Source: Bacillus sp. ISL-18 (GTDB lineage Bacteria > Bacillota > Bacilli > Bacillales > Cytobacillaceae). From it: a stretch of DNA of 64,000 nucleotides. A program made the position numbers and the translations under genes. Shown here one piece after another: positions 34,857-43,375 of the stretch. The DNA lies in assembly GCF_018613415.1 (NCBI RefSeq), contig NZ_JAGGQG010000011.1:1-64000 (forward strand). The letters are read 5' to 3'. The first letter of the stretch is position 1. The number at the start of each line of letters is the position of its first letter. The notes beneath the pieces are model-generated. The model saw only the letters and a program-made list of their open reading frames with translations, made no database searches and had not been told where the DNA came from.

Positions 34857-36797
34857 ATGAGCGCTATAGCCGGAATATATCATTTAAATGATGAACCGAT
34901 CAATTTAGAACATGGAAACAGGATGATGAAAGAATTAGAAAAATATCCGGCTGATGATGTTCAAACTTGGCATAACGACAAAGTCTTCCTTGGCTGCCAT
35001 GCTCAATGGATCACACCTGAGTCTGTGGGGGAGAAACTTCCTTATTATGATCATGAGCGGAAGTTAGCGATTACGGCTGATGCAATTATTGATAATCGGG
35101 ATGAATTGTTTGAGAGGTTACAAGTTAATAAGAGAAAACAAAAAGATATTACTGATAGCGAACTAATATTGCTTTCTTATCATAAATGGGGAGAGGATTC
35201 ACCTAAATATCTAATCGGTGATTTTGCCTTCGTTGTATGGGATGAAATAGAAAAAAAACTTTTTGGAGCAAGAGACTTTTCGGGTGCCCGTACTCTTTAT
35301 TTCCATTTTAATAATTCTCGATTTTCCTTTAGTACAGTAATTCATCCCTTATTTTCTATCCCTGATGTTAATAAGGAATCTAATGAACAATGGCTTGCGG
35401 AATTCTTGGTATTATCAGGTACTATTGATGCTGTGGATACTTCAATTACTCCATATAAAAATATTTTTCAAATTCCACCTTCTCATTACATTTTGGTGGA
35501 AAAAGGGAAAATATCATTTAAAAAATACTGTGATCTAAAGCAACAAAAACCAATAAAACTAAAAAATGATGAGGAGTATGTTGAAGCCTTTCAAGAGGTA
35601 TTTCAGGAAGCAGTGAATGCTAGATTACGTACTCATCTAAATGTTGGTGCTCAACTTAGTGGTGGTTTAGATTCTGGTGCTGTAGTAAGTTATGCAGCTA
35701 GGACACTTAAAGAAAAAAATAAGAGTTTATATACTTTTAGTTATATTCCACCAAAAGATTTTGTGGATTTTACCCCAAAACAACTATTAGCTGATGAACG
35801 ACCTTTTATTAAATCAACAGTAAATTATGTTGGGGGAATAGAAGATTATTATTTGGATTTTCATGGAAGAAATTCTTATTTAGAAATAGACAGTTTATTA
35901 GAAGTATTGGAAATGCCTTATAAATTTTTTGAGAATTCCTTCTGGTTAAAGGGAATGTTTGAGAAATCTAATGAAGCTAGGGTTGGGTTATTACTAAACG
36001 GCGATAGAGGAAACTTCAGCATTTCTTGGGGATTTGCCTTAGACTACTATTCAATTCTGCTGAAGAAACTAAGATGGCTACGCCTTTATCAAGAATTGGA
36101 TAGGTATTCAAAAAATATTGGAGGACCAAGATTAAAAAGGCTACCGGAGATAATTAGTGTGGGATTTCCTTTTGTAAATCAGATTTTAGAACATGGAACT
36201 ACATATAAACTGCCAGCTTTAATTAACCCAGTATTCGCCAAAAATACGCACGTATACGAAAAGCTTAAAGAATACGGGATTGAAAAAACAGGTTGGTTTC
36301 CTCCATCAACAATTTTTAAGGAAAGAAAGCGGCACTTTGAAAATCAATTTATGTGGAATGCAGGTAATACTCTTGCAGCAAAATTATCATTACACTACAA
36401 GCTATCCAAACGAGATCCGACAAATGATTTACGAGTAATTCGTTTTTGCCTTTCAATACCCGAGGATCAATATGTGCAGAACGGAGTCGACCGCTCTCTA
36501 ATAAGAAGAGCAACTAAAAATCTTCTTCCGGATGATGTCAGATTAAATCAGCGTATACGTGGTGTTCAAGGTGCTGATTGGGTCCATAGACTAATTCCTC
36601 AATGGGATGCATTAAAGAATGATTTAAAAATGCTTAGTACTGATAAAAAAACTCTACACTTTTTAAATGGTCAAGTCATAAATAATGCATTAGTAAAGCT
36701 AAAGGAAGGACCTAAACCAGAGAATGCAACCGATCCAGAATATAAAATATTAATGCGTAGTTTAATTGTATCAAGATTTATTAACCAATTTACTTGA
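34857..36797 (+). CDS. Lasso peptide cyclase (C protein, asparagine-synthase homologue)
   Basis: A 646-aa enzyme with an asparagine-synthetase-B architecture. The glutaminase-like domain (about residues 1-225) starts MSAIAGIY, so the catalytic Cys of true AsnB is replaced. The ATP-pyrophosphatase domain carries the PPi loop SGGLDS at residues 268-273. In lasso clusters this protein adenylates an Asp/Glu side chain and closes the macrolactam. ATG at 34857 after GGAGGAAAAG. The precursor gene follows 15 bp downstream. In the paeninodin cluster, as I recall it, the precursor precedes the cyclase; here the order is reversed. Confidence 0.92.
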   Translation: MSAIAGIYHLNDEPINLEHGNRMMKELEKYPADDVQTWHNDKVFLGCHAQWITPESVGEKLPYYDHERKLAITADAIIDNRDELFERLQVNKRKQKDITDSELILLSYHKWGEDSPKYLIGDFAFVVWDEIEKKLFGARDFSGARTLYFHFNNSRFSFSTVIHPLFSIPDVNKESNEQWLAEFLVLSGTIDAVDTSITPYKNIFQIPPSHYILVEKGKISFKKYCDLKQQKPIKLKNDEEYVEAFQEVFQEAVNARLRTHLNVGAQLSGGLDSGAVVSYAARTLKEKNKSLYTFSYIPPKDFVDFTPKQLLADERPFIKSTVNYVGGIEDYYLDFHGRNSYLEIDSLLEVLEMPYKFFENSFWLKGMFEKSNEARVGLLLNGDRGNFSISWGFALDYYSILLKKLRWLRLYQELDRYSKNIGGPRLKRLPEIISVGFPFVNQILEHGTTYKLPALINPVFAKNTHVYEKLKEYGIEKTGWFPPSTIFKERKRHFENQFMWNAGNTLAAKLSLHYKLSKRDPTNDLRVIRFCLSIPEDQYVQNGVDRSLIRRATKNLLPDDVRLNQRIRGVQGADWVHRLIPQWDALKNDLKMLSTDKKTLHFLNGQVINNALVKLKEGPKPENATDPEYKILMRSLIVSRFINQFT

Positions 36798-36811
36798 AAG
36801 GAGGTGAGATT

Positions 36812-36943
36812 ATGAAAAAAGAATGGCAAAAACCTGAATTGCAAGTTCTAGATGTAAAAATGACAATGCTTGGAAAAGACGGCGATTTTACTGATGCAGC
36901 TTTCCCACAAAACACGCCAAAAGGTAAATTGACTTTTAGCTAA
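36812..36943 (+). CDS. Lasso peptide precursor (paeninodin-like, 43 aa)
   Basis: A 43-aa peptide with a near-perfect AAAGGAGGTGA ribosome site. The leader begins MKKEWQKPELQVLDV and has the RRE-binding W-x2-P-x-L-x2-LDV pattern. It ends MTM, giving the conserved penultimate Thr (Thr18). The core then starts at Leu20 and Asp28 falls at core position 9, so a nine-residue ring LGKDGDFTD is predicted. The tail runs from Ala29 to Ser43 and contains three basic residues. The C-terminal Ser43 is the residue phosphorylated by the paeninodin-type kinase encoded next. I do not recognise this core sequence. An alternative cleavage before Gly21 would give an eight-residue ring. Confidence 0.92.
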   Translation: MKKEWQKPELQVLDVKMTMLGKDGDFTDAAFPQNTPKGKLTFS

Positions 36944-37030
36944 TTGAAAACTAAAAAGTTATTTTAGTCTATACAGGTGCCATACATAGGTAACCTAGTA
37001 GATTACCAAAAATTCAAAATAAATATGATG

Positions 37031-37065
37031 AAAGCCCTTATATTTAAATATTGTAAGGGCTTTTC
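37031..37065 (+). terminator. Possible partial terminator after the precursor gene
   Basis: AAAGCCCTTA pairs with TAAGGGCTTT around a TATTTAAATATTG-type loop, followed by TTTCTC. It lies between the precursor and the kinase. A leaky stop here would raise precursor mRNA over the enzyme genes. Confidence 0.6.
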
Positions 37066-37094
37066 TCATAACTATTGTTATTGGAGGAAATTTA

Positions 37095-38033
37095 ATGGTG
37101 AAAACTGAAAAAATGCTTACCTATAAAGCATTTGGTTTTTCTATTATAAGTCAGATACCTTTACCTGAATTAGAAGCGATTGATTTTACCAACTTAGAAT
37201 CTGTAGATATTGAAGTGAAATTTGTAGATTTAACAACTAAGTGGTCAGAAATGTCAGATGACAGAAATACTTTTGTTATAAAAAGTAATTTTGTTCTATT
37301 TCAAGTTCCTGATGTAGCTATCTTTTCGGTTCAGGGGGGAACAACAATACTAGTCTCACCTTTGAAAGAAAATAAGGAAGATGTAATGAGACTCTATATT
37401 TTAGGAACATGTTTTGGTGCAATATTAATGCAAAGGAAAGTACTACCTCTGCATGGCAGTGCAGTTGTAATTAATGGGAAAGCATATGCTTTCGTTGGAG
37501 ATTCAGGAGCAGGTAAGTCAACAATTGCATCAGCATTTTTAAATCAAGGATATCAACTATTAAGTGATGATGTAATAGCAATATCATTTCCACTGGAAGA
37601 CTCTATTCCATATGTTATACCATCATATCCTCAGCAGAAGTTATGGAAGGATAGTTTAGAAATCCTTGGAATGGAAAGAAATAATTATCAACCAATATAT
37701 GGTAGGGAAAATAAGTACTGCATTCCTATTAGCACCCAATTTTTTTCAGAAGAGATACCCCTCGGTGGTATCTTTGAATTAAAGAAGACAGAAAATAAAG
37801 AGTTCAATATAATTCCAATCAAAAACTTAGAACGTTTTTATAAACTTTATTATAACACTTATCAAAAGTCTCTAATACCAAATTTGGGCTTGTTGGATTG
37901 GCACTTTGTTACAACTTCAAAAATAATTGAAACTATTAATATGTACCAATTAGAACGTCCTCTTACCGGTACTAGTTCTACTCAAATTGTAGCTGGAGTT
38001 TTAAATACAATTAGCAAAGGAGAATTGGAATGA
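37095..38033 (+). CDS. HPr-kinase-like lasso peptide serine kinase (K protein)
   Basis: A 312-aa protein with an HPr kinase/phosphorylase C-terminal fold. It has HGS at residues 120-122, Walker A GDSGAGKST (135-143) and the LSDDV acidic motif (156-160). In the paeninodin cluster the homologous PadeK phosphorylates the side chain of the precursor's C-terminal Ser. The precursor here also ends in Ser, so the same reaction is expected. ATG at 37095 with TTGGAGG upstream. Its TGA overlaps the next ATG. Confidence 0.9.
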   Translation: MVKTEKMLTYKAFGFSIISQIPLPELEAIDFTNLESVDIEVKFVDLTTKWSEMSDDRNTFVIKSNFVLFQVPDVAIFSVQGGTTILVSPLKENKEDVMRLYILGTCFGAILMQRKVLPLHGSAVVINGKAYAFVGDSGAGKSTIASAFLNQGYQLLSDDVIAISFPLEDSIPYVIPSYPQQKLWKDSLEILGMERNNYQPIYGRENKYCIPISTQFFSEEIPLGGIFELKKTENKEFNIIPIKNLERFYKLYYNTYQKSLIPNLGLLDWHFVTTSKIIETINMYQLERPLTGTSSTQIVAGVLNTISKGELE

Positions 38034-38326
38034 TTAAAAATGTAAGTATAACGCTGGGAGATACTGTTAGGAAGACTGAAGGTCATATTACTAGTAATAT
38101 GGGTGGAGAAAAAGTAATGCTAAGTATTAAGAATGGAAAATATTACAATGTAGGAGATATCGGTGGTGTTATTTGGGACCTCCTTGATGATACAACCTCT
38201 GTTAGTGAATTAGTCGCTAATTTAATTGTGGATTATAATGTTAGCCAAATTGAATGTGAAGAACATGTAGTTTCTTTTTTGAATATTTTATTGGATGAAG
38301 AATTAATTGAAATTAAAAATAGTTAA
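38030..38326 (+). CDS. PqqD-like RRE protein (lasso B1)
   Basis: A 98-aa winged-helix RiPP recognition element of the PqqD family, with the typical SIKNGKYYNVGDIGGVIWDLL core (about residues 32-52) and a C-terminal helix EEHVVSFLNILLDEELIE. It binds the precursor leader and delivers it to the B2 protease. ATG overlaps the kinase stop (ATGA). Confidence 0.92.
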   Translation: MIKNVSITLGDTVRKTEGHITSNMGGEKVMLSIKNGKYYNVGDIGGVIWDLLDDTTSVSELVANLIVDYNVSQIECEEHVVSFLNILLDEELIEIKNS

Positions 38327-38353
38327 CCTAAATAAATTAGGTAGGGAGCACTA

Positions 38354-38809
38354 ATGAAATTGTTTAGAATGGTCCGGTTATTCTTGTTAATAGATAAGGA
38401 TGTTAAATTGCTTTTGATCGAGGCATTTTTCCTTTTGGGATGGGCTCGAATTATTAAAAATAGGTCCTTTTCTAAGGTGGCTCCTTTGTTAGGAGAGTAC
38501 ATGAGTGAAACTACCATAAATGTTGATGAATCAGAAAAACAGATACTAATGAAAGTTTCTGAGGCGGTAAATCTAATGAGTCGTTATACGTTTTGGGAAA
38601 GTATGTGTCTTGTTAAAGCAATTGCCGCAATGAAAATGTTGGAAAGACGCCACATTGAAAGTACTATTTACCTTGGAACATCAAAAGATAAAAATGGTGA
38701 GCTAATTGCTCATGCATGGCTGCGTAGTGGGCCTTTCTACATAACAGGCGCAGAGGTAATGAATAAATTTGTTGTTGTAAGTAAATTTGCTAAAAAGGTA
38801 CGTGTATAA
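38354..38809 (+). CDS. Lasso leader peptidase (B2, transglutaminase-like)
   Basis: A 151-aa Lasso_B2/transglutaminase-like cysteine protease. The catalytic Cys85 lies in WESMCLVKAIAAM and His120 in LIAHAWLRSG; the third residue is less clear (the segment after reads GPFYITGAE). It cleaves the leader after the conserved Thr-x position, here probably after Met19, releasing the Leu N-terminus for cyclisation. ATG at 38354 with GTAGGGAG upstream. Confidence 0.9.
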   Translation: MKLFRMVRLFLLIDKDVKLLLIEAFFLLGWARIIKNRSFSKVAPLLGEYMSETTINVDESEKQILMKVSEAVNLMSRYTFWESMCLVKAIAAMKMLERRHIESTIYLGTSKDKNGELIAHAWLRSGPFYITGAEVMNKFVVVSKFAKKVRV

Positions 38810-38828
38810 AATAAATAAGGAGAAAGCT

Positions 38829-40016
38829 ATGGATAATACATTCAGTCTCAATCTTTCTCAAGTCCCTATGGAATTAAAACTGATTATTGAAATACTTAAA
38901 AGTGAGGATATTGATAAAGAGCAATACAATTTAATAGAACTCCTTAAAGATACTAAGTGGGAGTTGTTTTTAGACTTAGCAATGCATCATCGTGTTTATC
39001 CATTATTATATTCTAAATTAACGAAAATGGATAAAAATCTAGTCCCTTCTTATGTGCTTCAAACAATTACCCAAACCTATGTATTTAATACATACCAGAT
39101 GTTACAATTCAGTGGTGAAATGGAAGAAATTAGTAGACTGTTTAATAAGAATGACATTCGACTTCTTTGCTTAAAAGGTCCTGTAATAGGAGTAGACCTT
39201 TATGGGGATGTGTCACTACGAACATCGGGTGATTTGGATTTTCTTATTTCGATTGATGATTTAGTAAAAGCTGAAGAGTTGTTATTGAATATTGGATACG
39301 AAAAAGATGACTATATTAAAACAGTATTAAATGATTGGAAATGGAGACATCACCATATTACATATATCCATCCAGAAAAGAAGATGAAAATAGAAATTCA
39401 TTGGAGATTAAATCCGGGTCCTGGGAAAGAGCCGAATTTTAGTGATTTGTGGAAACGGAAAAGAAAAAGCTCTCTCACTAGTTATCCAATATACTATTTA
39501 GGTAGAGAAGATTTATTTCTATTTCTTGTTTCTCATGGAGCAAGGCATGGTTGGTCTCGTTTAAGATGGTTATTAGACATAAATCAAATTTCAGGGCAGG
39601 AAGTCAATTGGGATCATCTCACTATTCTTTTAAAAAAATTCAATTTTTTTGATGTAGGAGGCCAAGCACTTATTTTGTCTTCAGAATTATTTAATACTCC
39701 TATAATAAAAGAAATGAAGATTTTAATTAATAACAATCGGGCAATTAAATTAGCGCAAGCCGCTATTTTTTATCTTGAAAGAATGGTAAATCTGCATAAT
39801 GATCCTGTGCCAACTGAAATAGCAAGATATCATAAAACTCATTTGTTTAGTTTAATGTCCAAGAAGCAAAGGCTTGTATTTATTACCAGTTTCATGTATC
39901 CATATCCAGAAGATGCTGAAACATTGCCATTACCGAATAAGATACATTTTTTATACTTTCTATTACGTCCTTTTTTATGGGCCTGGAGGAAAGCTAAGTA
40001 CCGTACGGTAATTTAG
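38829..40016 (+). CDS. Nucleotidyltransferase-family protein of lasso clusters (N protein)
   Basis: A 395-aa protein of the NTP_transf_5 family found in Bacillales lasso clusters (compare PsmN of the pseudomycoidin cluster). The motif region LCLKGPVIGVDLYGDV...SGDLDFLISIDDL (about residues 118-152) supplies the acidic metal-binding residues. Family members may further modify the phosphorylated tail, but the reaction here is undefined. ATG at 38829 with AAGGAGAAAG upstream; an in-frame TTG at 38787 would overlap the B2 gene and is rejected. Confidence 0.85.
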   Translation: MDNTFSLNLSQVPMELKLIIEILKSEDIDKEQYNLIELLKDTKWELFLDLAMHHRVYPLLYSKLTKMDKNLVPSYVLQTITQTYVFNTYQMLQFSGEMEEISRLFNKNDIRLLCLKGPVIGVDLYGDVSLRTSGDLDFLISIDDLVKAEELLLNIGYEKDDYIKTVLNDWKWRHHHITYIHPEKKMKIEIHWRLNPGPGKEPNFSDLWKRKRKSSLTSYPIYYLGREDLFLFLVSHGARHGWSRLRWLLDINQISGQEVNWDHLTILLKKFNFFDVGGQALILSSELFNTPIIKEMKILINNNRAIKLAQAAIFYLERMVNLHNDPVPTEIARYHKTHLFSLMSKKQRLVFITSFMYPYPEDAETLPLPNKIHFLYFLLRPFLWAWRKAKYRTVI

Positions 40017-40028
40017 GAGGAAGTGTAG

Positions 40029-41828
40029 ATGGAGCAACTTTTATATTTTACTAGACGTTTACAATCCCTTGCAGGTCCGATACTTTATTTTAATCTAATC
40101 GGTATGGTATTAATAAGTTTATTCGAGGGGGTAGGCATTTTATTATTAGTACCATTGATAAACCTTAGCGGGTTAGTGGAAGTTGATTCCCAAACTACCC
40201 CTGCGTTATCTTGGTTATCAAGATTGTTTGGAAGTTTACCTAGATCTTATAGTTTAGTTATAATTTTGAGTGTTTTTATTTTAATAATTGTTGGGCAAAG
40301 CTTTTTTCAAAGAAAGCAAACCATTTTAAACGTTAAAATTCAGCAAGGATATATTCGACATTTACGTGAGGATATTTATAAGTCTTTGTTACAAACTAAT
40401 TGGGAATTTTTTCTTAATAAAAGAAAATCGGATCTCATTAATTTAATGACTAATGAAATAACACTAGTGAGTGCAGGAACAAACTTGTTTCTTCAATTAT
40501 TAACCTCAATTGTTTTTACTCTTATTCAGTTAGGAATTGCATTTTTGTTATCTATCCAGTTGACTTTATCTGTCCTTATATTTGGAATAGGAATAATCCT
40601 TTTTTCAAGAAGGTTTATTAATAAGTCAAATGTTTTAGGAAAAGAAACATATCAGCTTACTCAGGCGTATACTGCAGGTATTACTGACCACTTCAATGGG
40701 ATTAAAGATATAAAAAGTAACATGTTAGAAGGAATCCACATCAGACTCTTTAATGATTTAAGTGAAAAGATGGAAAAAAATCGAATAGAATTAATAAAGG
40801 TTAATACAATTTCGCAATTTATTTATAAGGTAATTTCAGCTATTTTAATAGCATTTTTTATGTTTTTTTCTATAAAAATAGTTAATGCGAAACCTGCACA
40901 ATTAATGCTAATTGTGGTTATTTTTTCAAGGTTATGGCCTAGATTTAGTGGTTTGCAATCAAATCTAGAGCAATTAGGCTCAATAATCCCCTCCTTTAAC
41001 GCACTATTAGAATTACAAAGTAAATGCAAACAATTTAAGGAATTCGATGAATTTGCCCACAATCACATTGAGCCATTTAGAATTGAGAAACACATTGAAT
41101 GTAAAAATGTATACTTTCGGTATAACTCTAATCAACCGGTTTATGCATTGGAAAATATTAATCTAATTGTCCCAGCAAATAAGATGACTGCGATTGTTGG
41201 ACGTTCTGGAGCTGGAAAAAGCACATTAATTGATTTATTAATGGGTCTTAATTGTCCTGAATCTGGTCAGGTTCTAATAGATGGTAATCCATTGGATACT
41301 GAAAATTTGCACTCATTAAGAAAGTCAATTAGCTATGTTCCCCAAGATCCTTTTTTGTTTAATGGTAGCATACGAGAAAATATGTTCATTATAGATCCAA
41401 AAACGAGTGAAAAGGAAATATGGGAGGCTCTAAAATTTGCAGCAGCTGAAAACTTTGTAAGAAATTTACCTAATGGGCTTGATACTCTAATTGGTGATAG
41501 GGGGGTTAAGTTATCTGGTGGAGAACGTCAGAGACTTGTATTAGCTAGAGCAGTTTTACGAAAGCCATCAATTCTTATTTTAGATGAAGCAACAAGTGCT
41601 TTAGATACAGAAAATGAAACAAGGATTCAAGAGGCGATAGAAGAGCTCAAAGGAACAATGACCGTAATTGTAATTGCACATCGATTATCAACTATTAGAA
41701 ATGCTGATCAAGTGGTTGTATTGGATGAAGGGAAAATTATTCAAAATGGACAGTTTAACCAATTAGCCAATGAAAAAAGGGGGCTGTTTAGTAATTTACT
41801 AGAAAAGCAAATGGGAGTAAGTGTTTGA
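40029..41828 (+). CDS. ABC exporter of the lasso peptide (D protein)
   Basis: A 599-aa fused exporter half-transporter. Six N-terminal helices (about residues 1-330) are followed by an ATPase domain. Walker A is GRSGAGKST (about residues 394-402), the signature LSGGERQR, Walker B ILILDEAT and the H-loop IAHRLST. It exports the mature lasso peptide and confers self-immunity in homologous clusters. ATG at 40029 with TAGGAGG upstream. No terminator follows, so transcription may read into eps. Confidence 0.92.
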   Translation: MEQLLYFTRRLQSLAGPILYFNLIGMVLISLFEGVGILLLVPLINLSGLVEVDSQTTPALSWLSRLFGSLPRSYSLVIILSVFILIIVGQSFFQRKQTILNVKIQQGYIRHLREDIYKSLLQTNWEFFLNKRKSDLINLMTNEITLVSAGTNLFLQLLTSIVFTLIQLGIAFLLSIQLTLSVLIFGIGIILFSRRFINKSNVLGKETYQLTQAYTAGITDHFNGIKDIKSNMLEGIHIRLFNDLSEKMEKNRIELIKVNTISQFIYKVISAILIAFFMFFSIKIVNAKPAQLMLIVVIFSRLWPRFSGLQSNLEQLGSIIPSFNALLELQSKCKQFKEFDEFAHNHIEPFRIEKHIECKNVYFRYNSNQPVYALENINLIVPANKMTAIVGRSGAGKSTLIDLLMGLNCPESGQVLIDGNPLDTENLHSLRKSISYVPQDPFLFNGSIRENMFIIDPKTSEKEIWEALKFAAAENFVRNLPNGLDTLIGDRGVKLSGGERQRLVLARAVLRKPSILILDEATSALDTENETRIQEAIEELKGTMTVIVIAHRLSTIRNADQVVVLDEGKIIQNGQFNQLANEKRGLFSNLLEKQMGVSV

Positions 41829-41884
41829 TTCATTTTGATTTCCTTATTTTATACAATATATGATTGTTAAAATATACATTGTTA

Positions 41885-41913
41885 TTGACATGTTCTTTAT
41901 AAAGAACTAATAT
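41885..41913 (+). promoter_or_regulatory. eps promoter with embedded SinR-type operator
   Basis: TTGACA (41885-41890), 17-bp spacer, TAATAT (41908-41913). The spacer contains the perfect palindrome GTTCTTTATAAAGAAC (41892-41907), two inverted GTTCTTT boxes. Further half-sites are GTTCTGT at 41924 and GAGAAC at 41962. SinR of B. subtilis binds GTTCTYT, so repression here would block RNA polymerase. Confidence 0.75.
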
Positions 41914-42006
41914 AATGAATATAGTTCTGTATTTAATTTTTTTCAAAAAAGGTTCATTATGGAGAACGGAAGTAGTTTAGTGATGTCATATTGGTAAGGT
42001 GGTAGA

Positions 42007-42732
42007 ATGGAACGTTTAAATGGGATTAATGGTAGAAATAAAGCAAAGGAAATTAATTTAACGGAGATATTCACAGTTCTAAAAAGGAATCTTTGGATAA
42101 TTGTATTAGTTACAGTTTTAGCAGGAACAGCAGGAGCAATATTAAACAATGCGTCTACTACACCTTTATATGCATCTTCATCAAGAATTATTATTGGGGC
42201 TGATGAAGAGTCAAGAAAAACGCTTCAGGTTATAGTAAAAGATTCGGTTATATTAGATAGAGTTATTCAACAACTAGGACTAAATTCAACAACTGAGGAA
42301 CTAGCCGGAAAAATTACTGTTACTAGCATTGATTCATCTCAAGTAGTTAGTATTACTGTGATAGATCCAAATCCTGAACAAGCAGCAAACATAGCGGATA
42401 CCACAGCTCAAATCTTTAGGGATGAAGTTCCTAATATTATTGGTCAAGATTATGTTCGACTATTATCAAAAGCAAAGGTAAACCCTGTTCCAATTAATCA
42501 AAAAAACAATAATAAGCTTTATCTTGGCATAATTGGGGGTCTTGTTGTTGGAATCGGATTAGCCTTTTTATTAGATTCATTCGATGATAGGATCCGACCT
42601 AATCATGATATTGAAAACCTACTGGGTCTTCCCTTATTAGGAAGAGTTCCAAAAGTAACCAAAAGAAATGTTAAAAAGAGAAGCATGAAATTTCAATTGG
42701 AATCTAGAGGTGAGAATATTGGTCTTAAATAA
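42007..42732 (+). CDS. epsA: Polysaccharide co-polymerase / chain-length determinant (Wzz, EpsA-like)
   Basis: A 241-aa Wzz-type membrane protein. A first helix (about residues 30-50, LWIIVLVTVLAGTAGAI) and a second (about 172-190, LYLGIIGGLVVGIGLAFLL) bracket an extracytoplasmic domain. It partners the downstream BY-kinase to control exopolysaccharide chain length. ATG at 42007 with TAAGGTGG upstream. First eps gene, as epsA in B. subtilis. Its 3' end overlaps the epsB reading frame. Confidence 0.9.
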   Translation: MERLNGINGRNKAKEINLTEIFTVLKRNLWIIVLVTVLAGTAGAILNNASTTPLYASSSRIIIGADEESRKTLQVIVKDSVILDRVIQQLGLNSTTEELAGKITVTSIDSSQVVSITVIDPNPEQAANIADTTAQIFRDEVPNIIGQDYVRLLSKAKVNPVPINQKNNNKLYLGIIGGLVVGIGLAFLLDSFDDRIRPNHDIENLLGLPLLGRVPKVTKRNVKKRSMKFQLESRGENIGLK

Positions 42733-43375
42733 AATTCGAAGATTTTGGTCGGCAGAAAATAGAACAATAATTGCACACACTCATCCTGATTCTGTGATTT
42801 CTGAACAATTTAGAATGATTCAAACCAATATGAAATTCATCATGTCAGAGCAAAACAGCCGTACTATATTAATTACTTCTTCAGAAGACGGTGAAGGAAA
42901 ATCTACAATAGCGACTAACCTTGCTGTTTCGTTAGCCCAGCAGAAGAAAAAAGTTCTTTTAATCGATGGGAATTTAAGAAAGCCTGCTTTACATTCTTTC
43001 TTTAATACATCAAATAAGATTGGTTTAACCGATGTTCTTACAGGAAGAGCATCATTTTCTGAGGCTATAATTCATACTGAAGTTTGGAGGCTGGATTTAC
43101 TAACAAGTGGAGTAGTTCCTTTTAATCCAGTTGAATTAATTGGTTCACAGAGGCTGCCAGAGCTCCTTAATAAGGTAGAACAAAGTTATGATATTATTAT
43201 AATTGATTCCAATTCAATCTTAGAGGTAACAGATACTAAGCTTCTTGCAAGTCAGTGTGACGGAGTTATACTTGTAACTCAAAATGGAAAAACCAAATTA
43301 GAAAAAGCTGCTGAAGCAAAGAAAGTAATTGAATTTTCCAAAGCAAATATTGTGGGAATAGTTTTAAACCAATAA
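42719..43375 (+). CDS. epsB: CpsD/EpsB-like tyrosine-kinase ATPase, lacking a Tyr tail
   Basis: A BY-kinase homologue, 218 aa if read from the TTG at 42719 (AGAGGTGA, 5 nt spacing); a GTG at 42710 is an alternative. Walker A is SSEDGEGKST. Walker A' reads LLIDGNLRKP, where most members have LLIDADLR. Walker B reads IIIIDSNS in place of the usual IIDTPP. The protein stops at NIVGIVLNQ, so the C-terminal tyrosine cluster that is normally autophosphorylated is absent. It may still act as the cytoplasmic ATPase partner of EpsA without tyrosine signalling. Confidence 0.85.
   Translation: MVLNKIRRFWSAENRTIIAHTHPDSVISEQFRMIQTNMKFIMSEQNSRTILITSSEDGEGKSTIATNLAVSLAQQKKKVLLIDGNLRKPALHSFFNTSNKIGLTDVLTGRASFSEAIIHTEVWRLDLLTSGVVPFNPVELIGSQRLPELLNKVEQSYDIIIIDSNSILEVTDTKLLASQCDGVILVTQNGKTKLEKAAEAKKVIEFSKANIVGIVLNQ

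Noticed and set aside
36869..36943. Eight-residue-ring reading of the lasso core (Gly21 to Asp28)
   Set aside because: The conserved Thr at the -2 position (Thr18) fits cleavage before Leu20, which gives the nine-residue ring; kept only as an alternative.
38787..38828. TTG start for the nucleotidyltransferase
   Set aside because: It would overlap the B2 gene and lacks a ribosome site; the ATG at 38829 follows AAGGAGAAAG.
42710..42718. GTG start for epsB
   Set aside because: The GTG is inside the AGAGGTGA ribosome site that serves the TTG at 42719.
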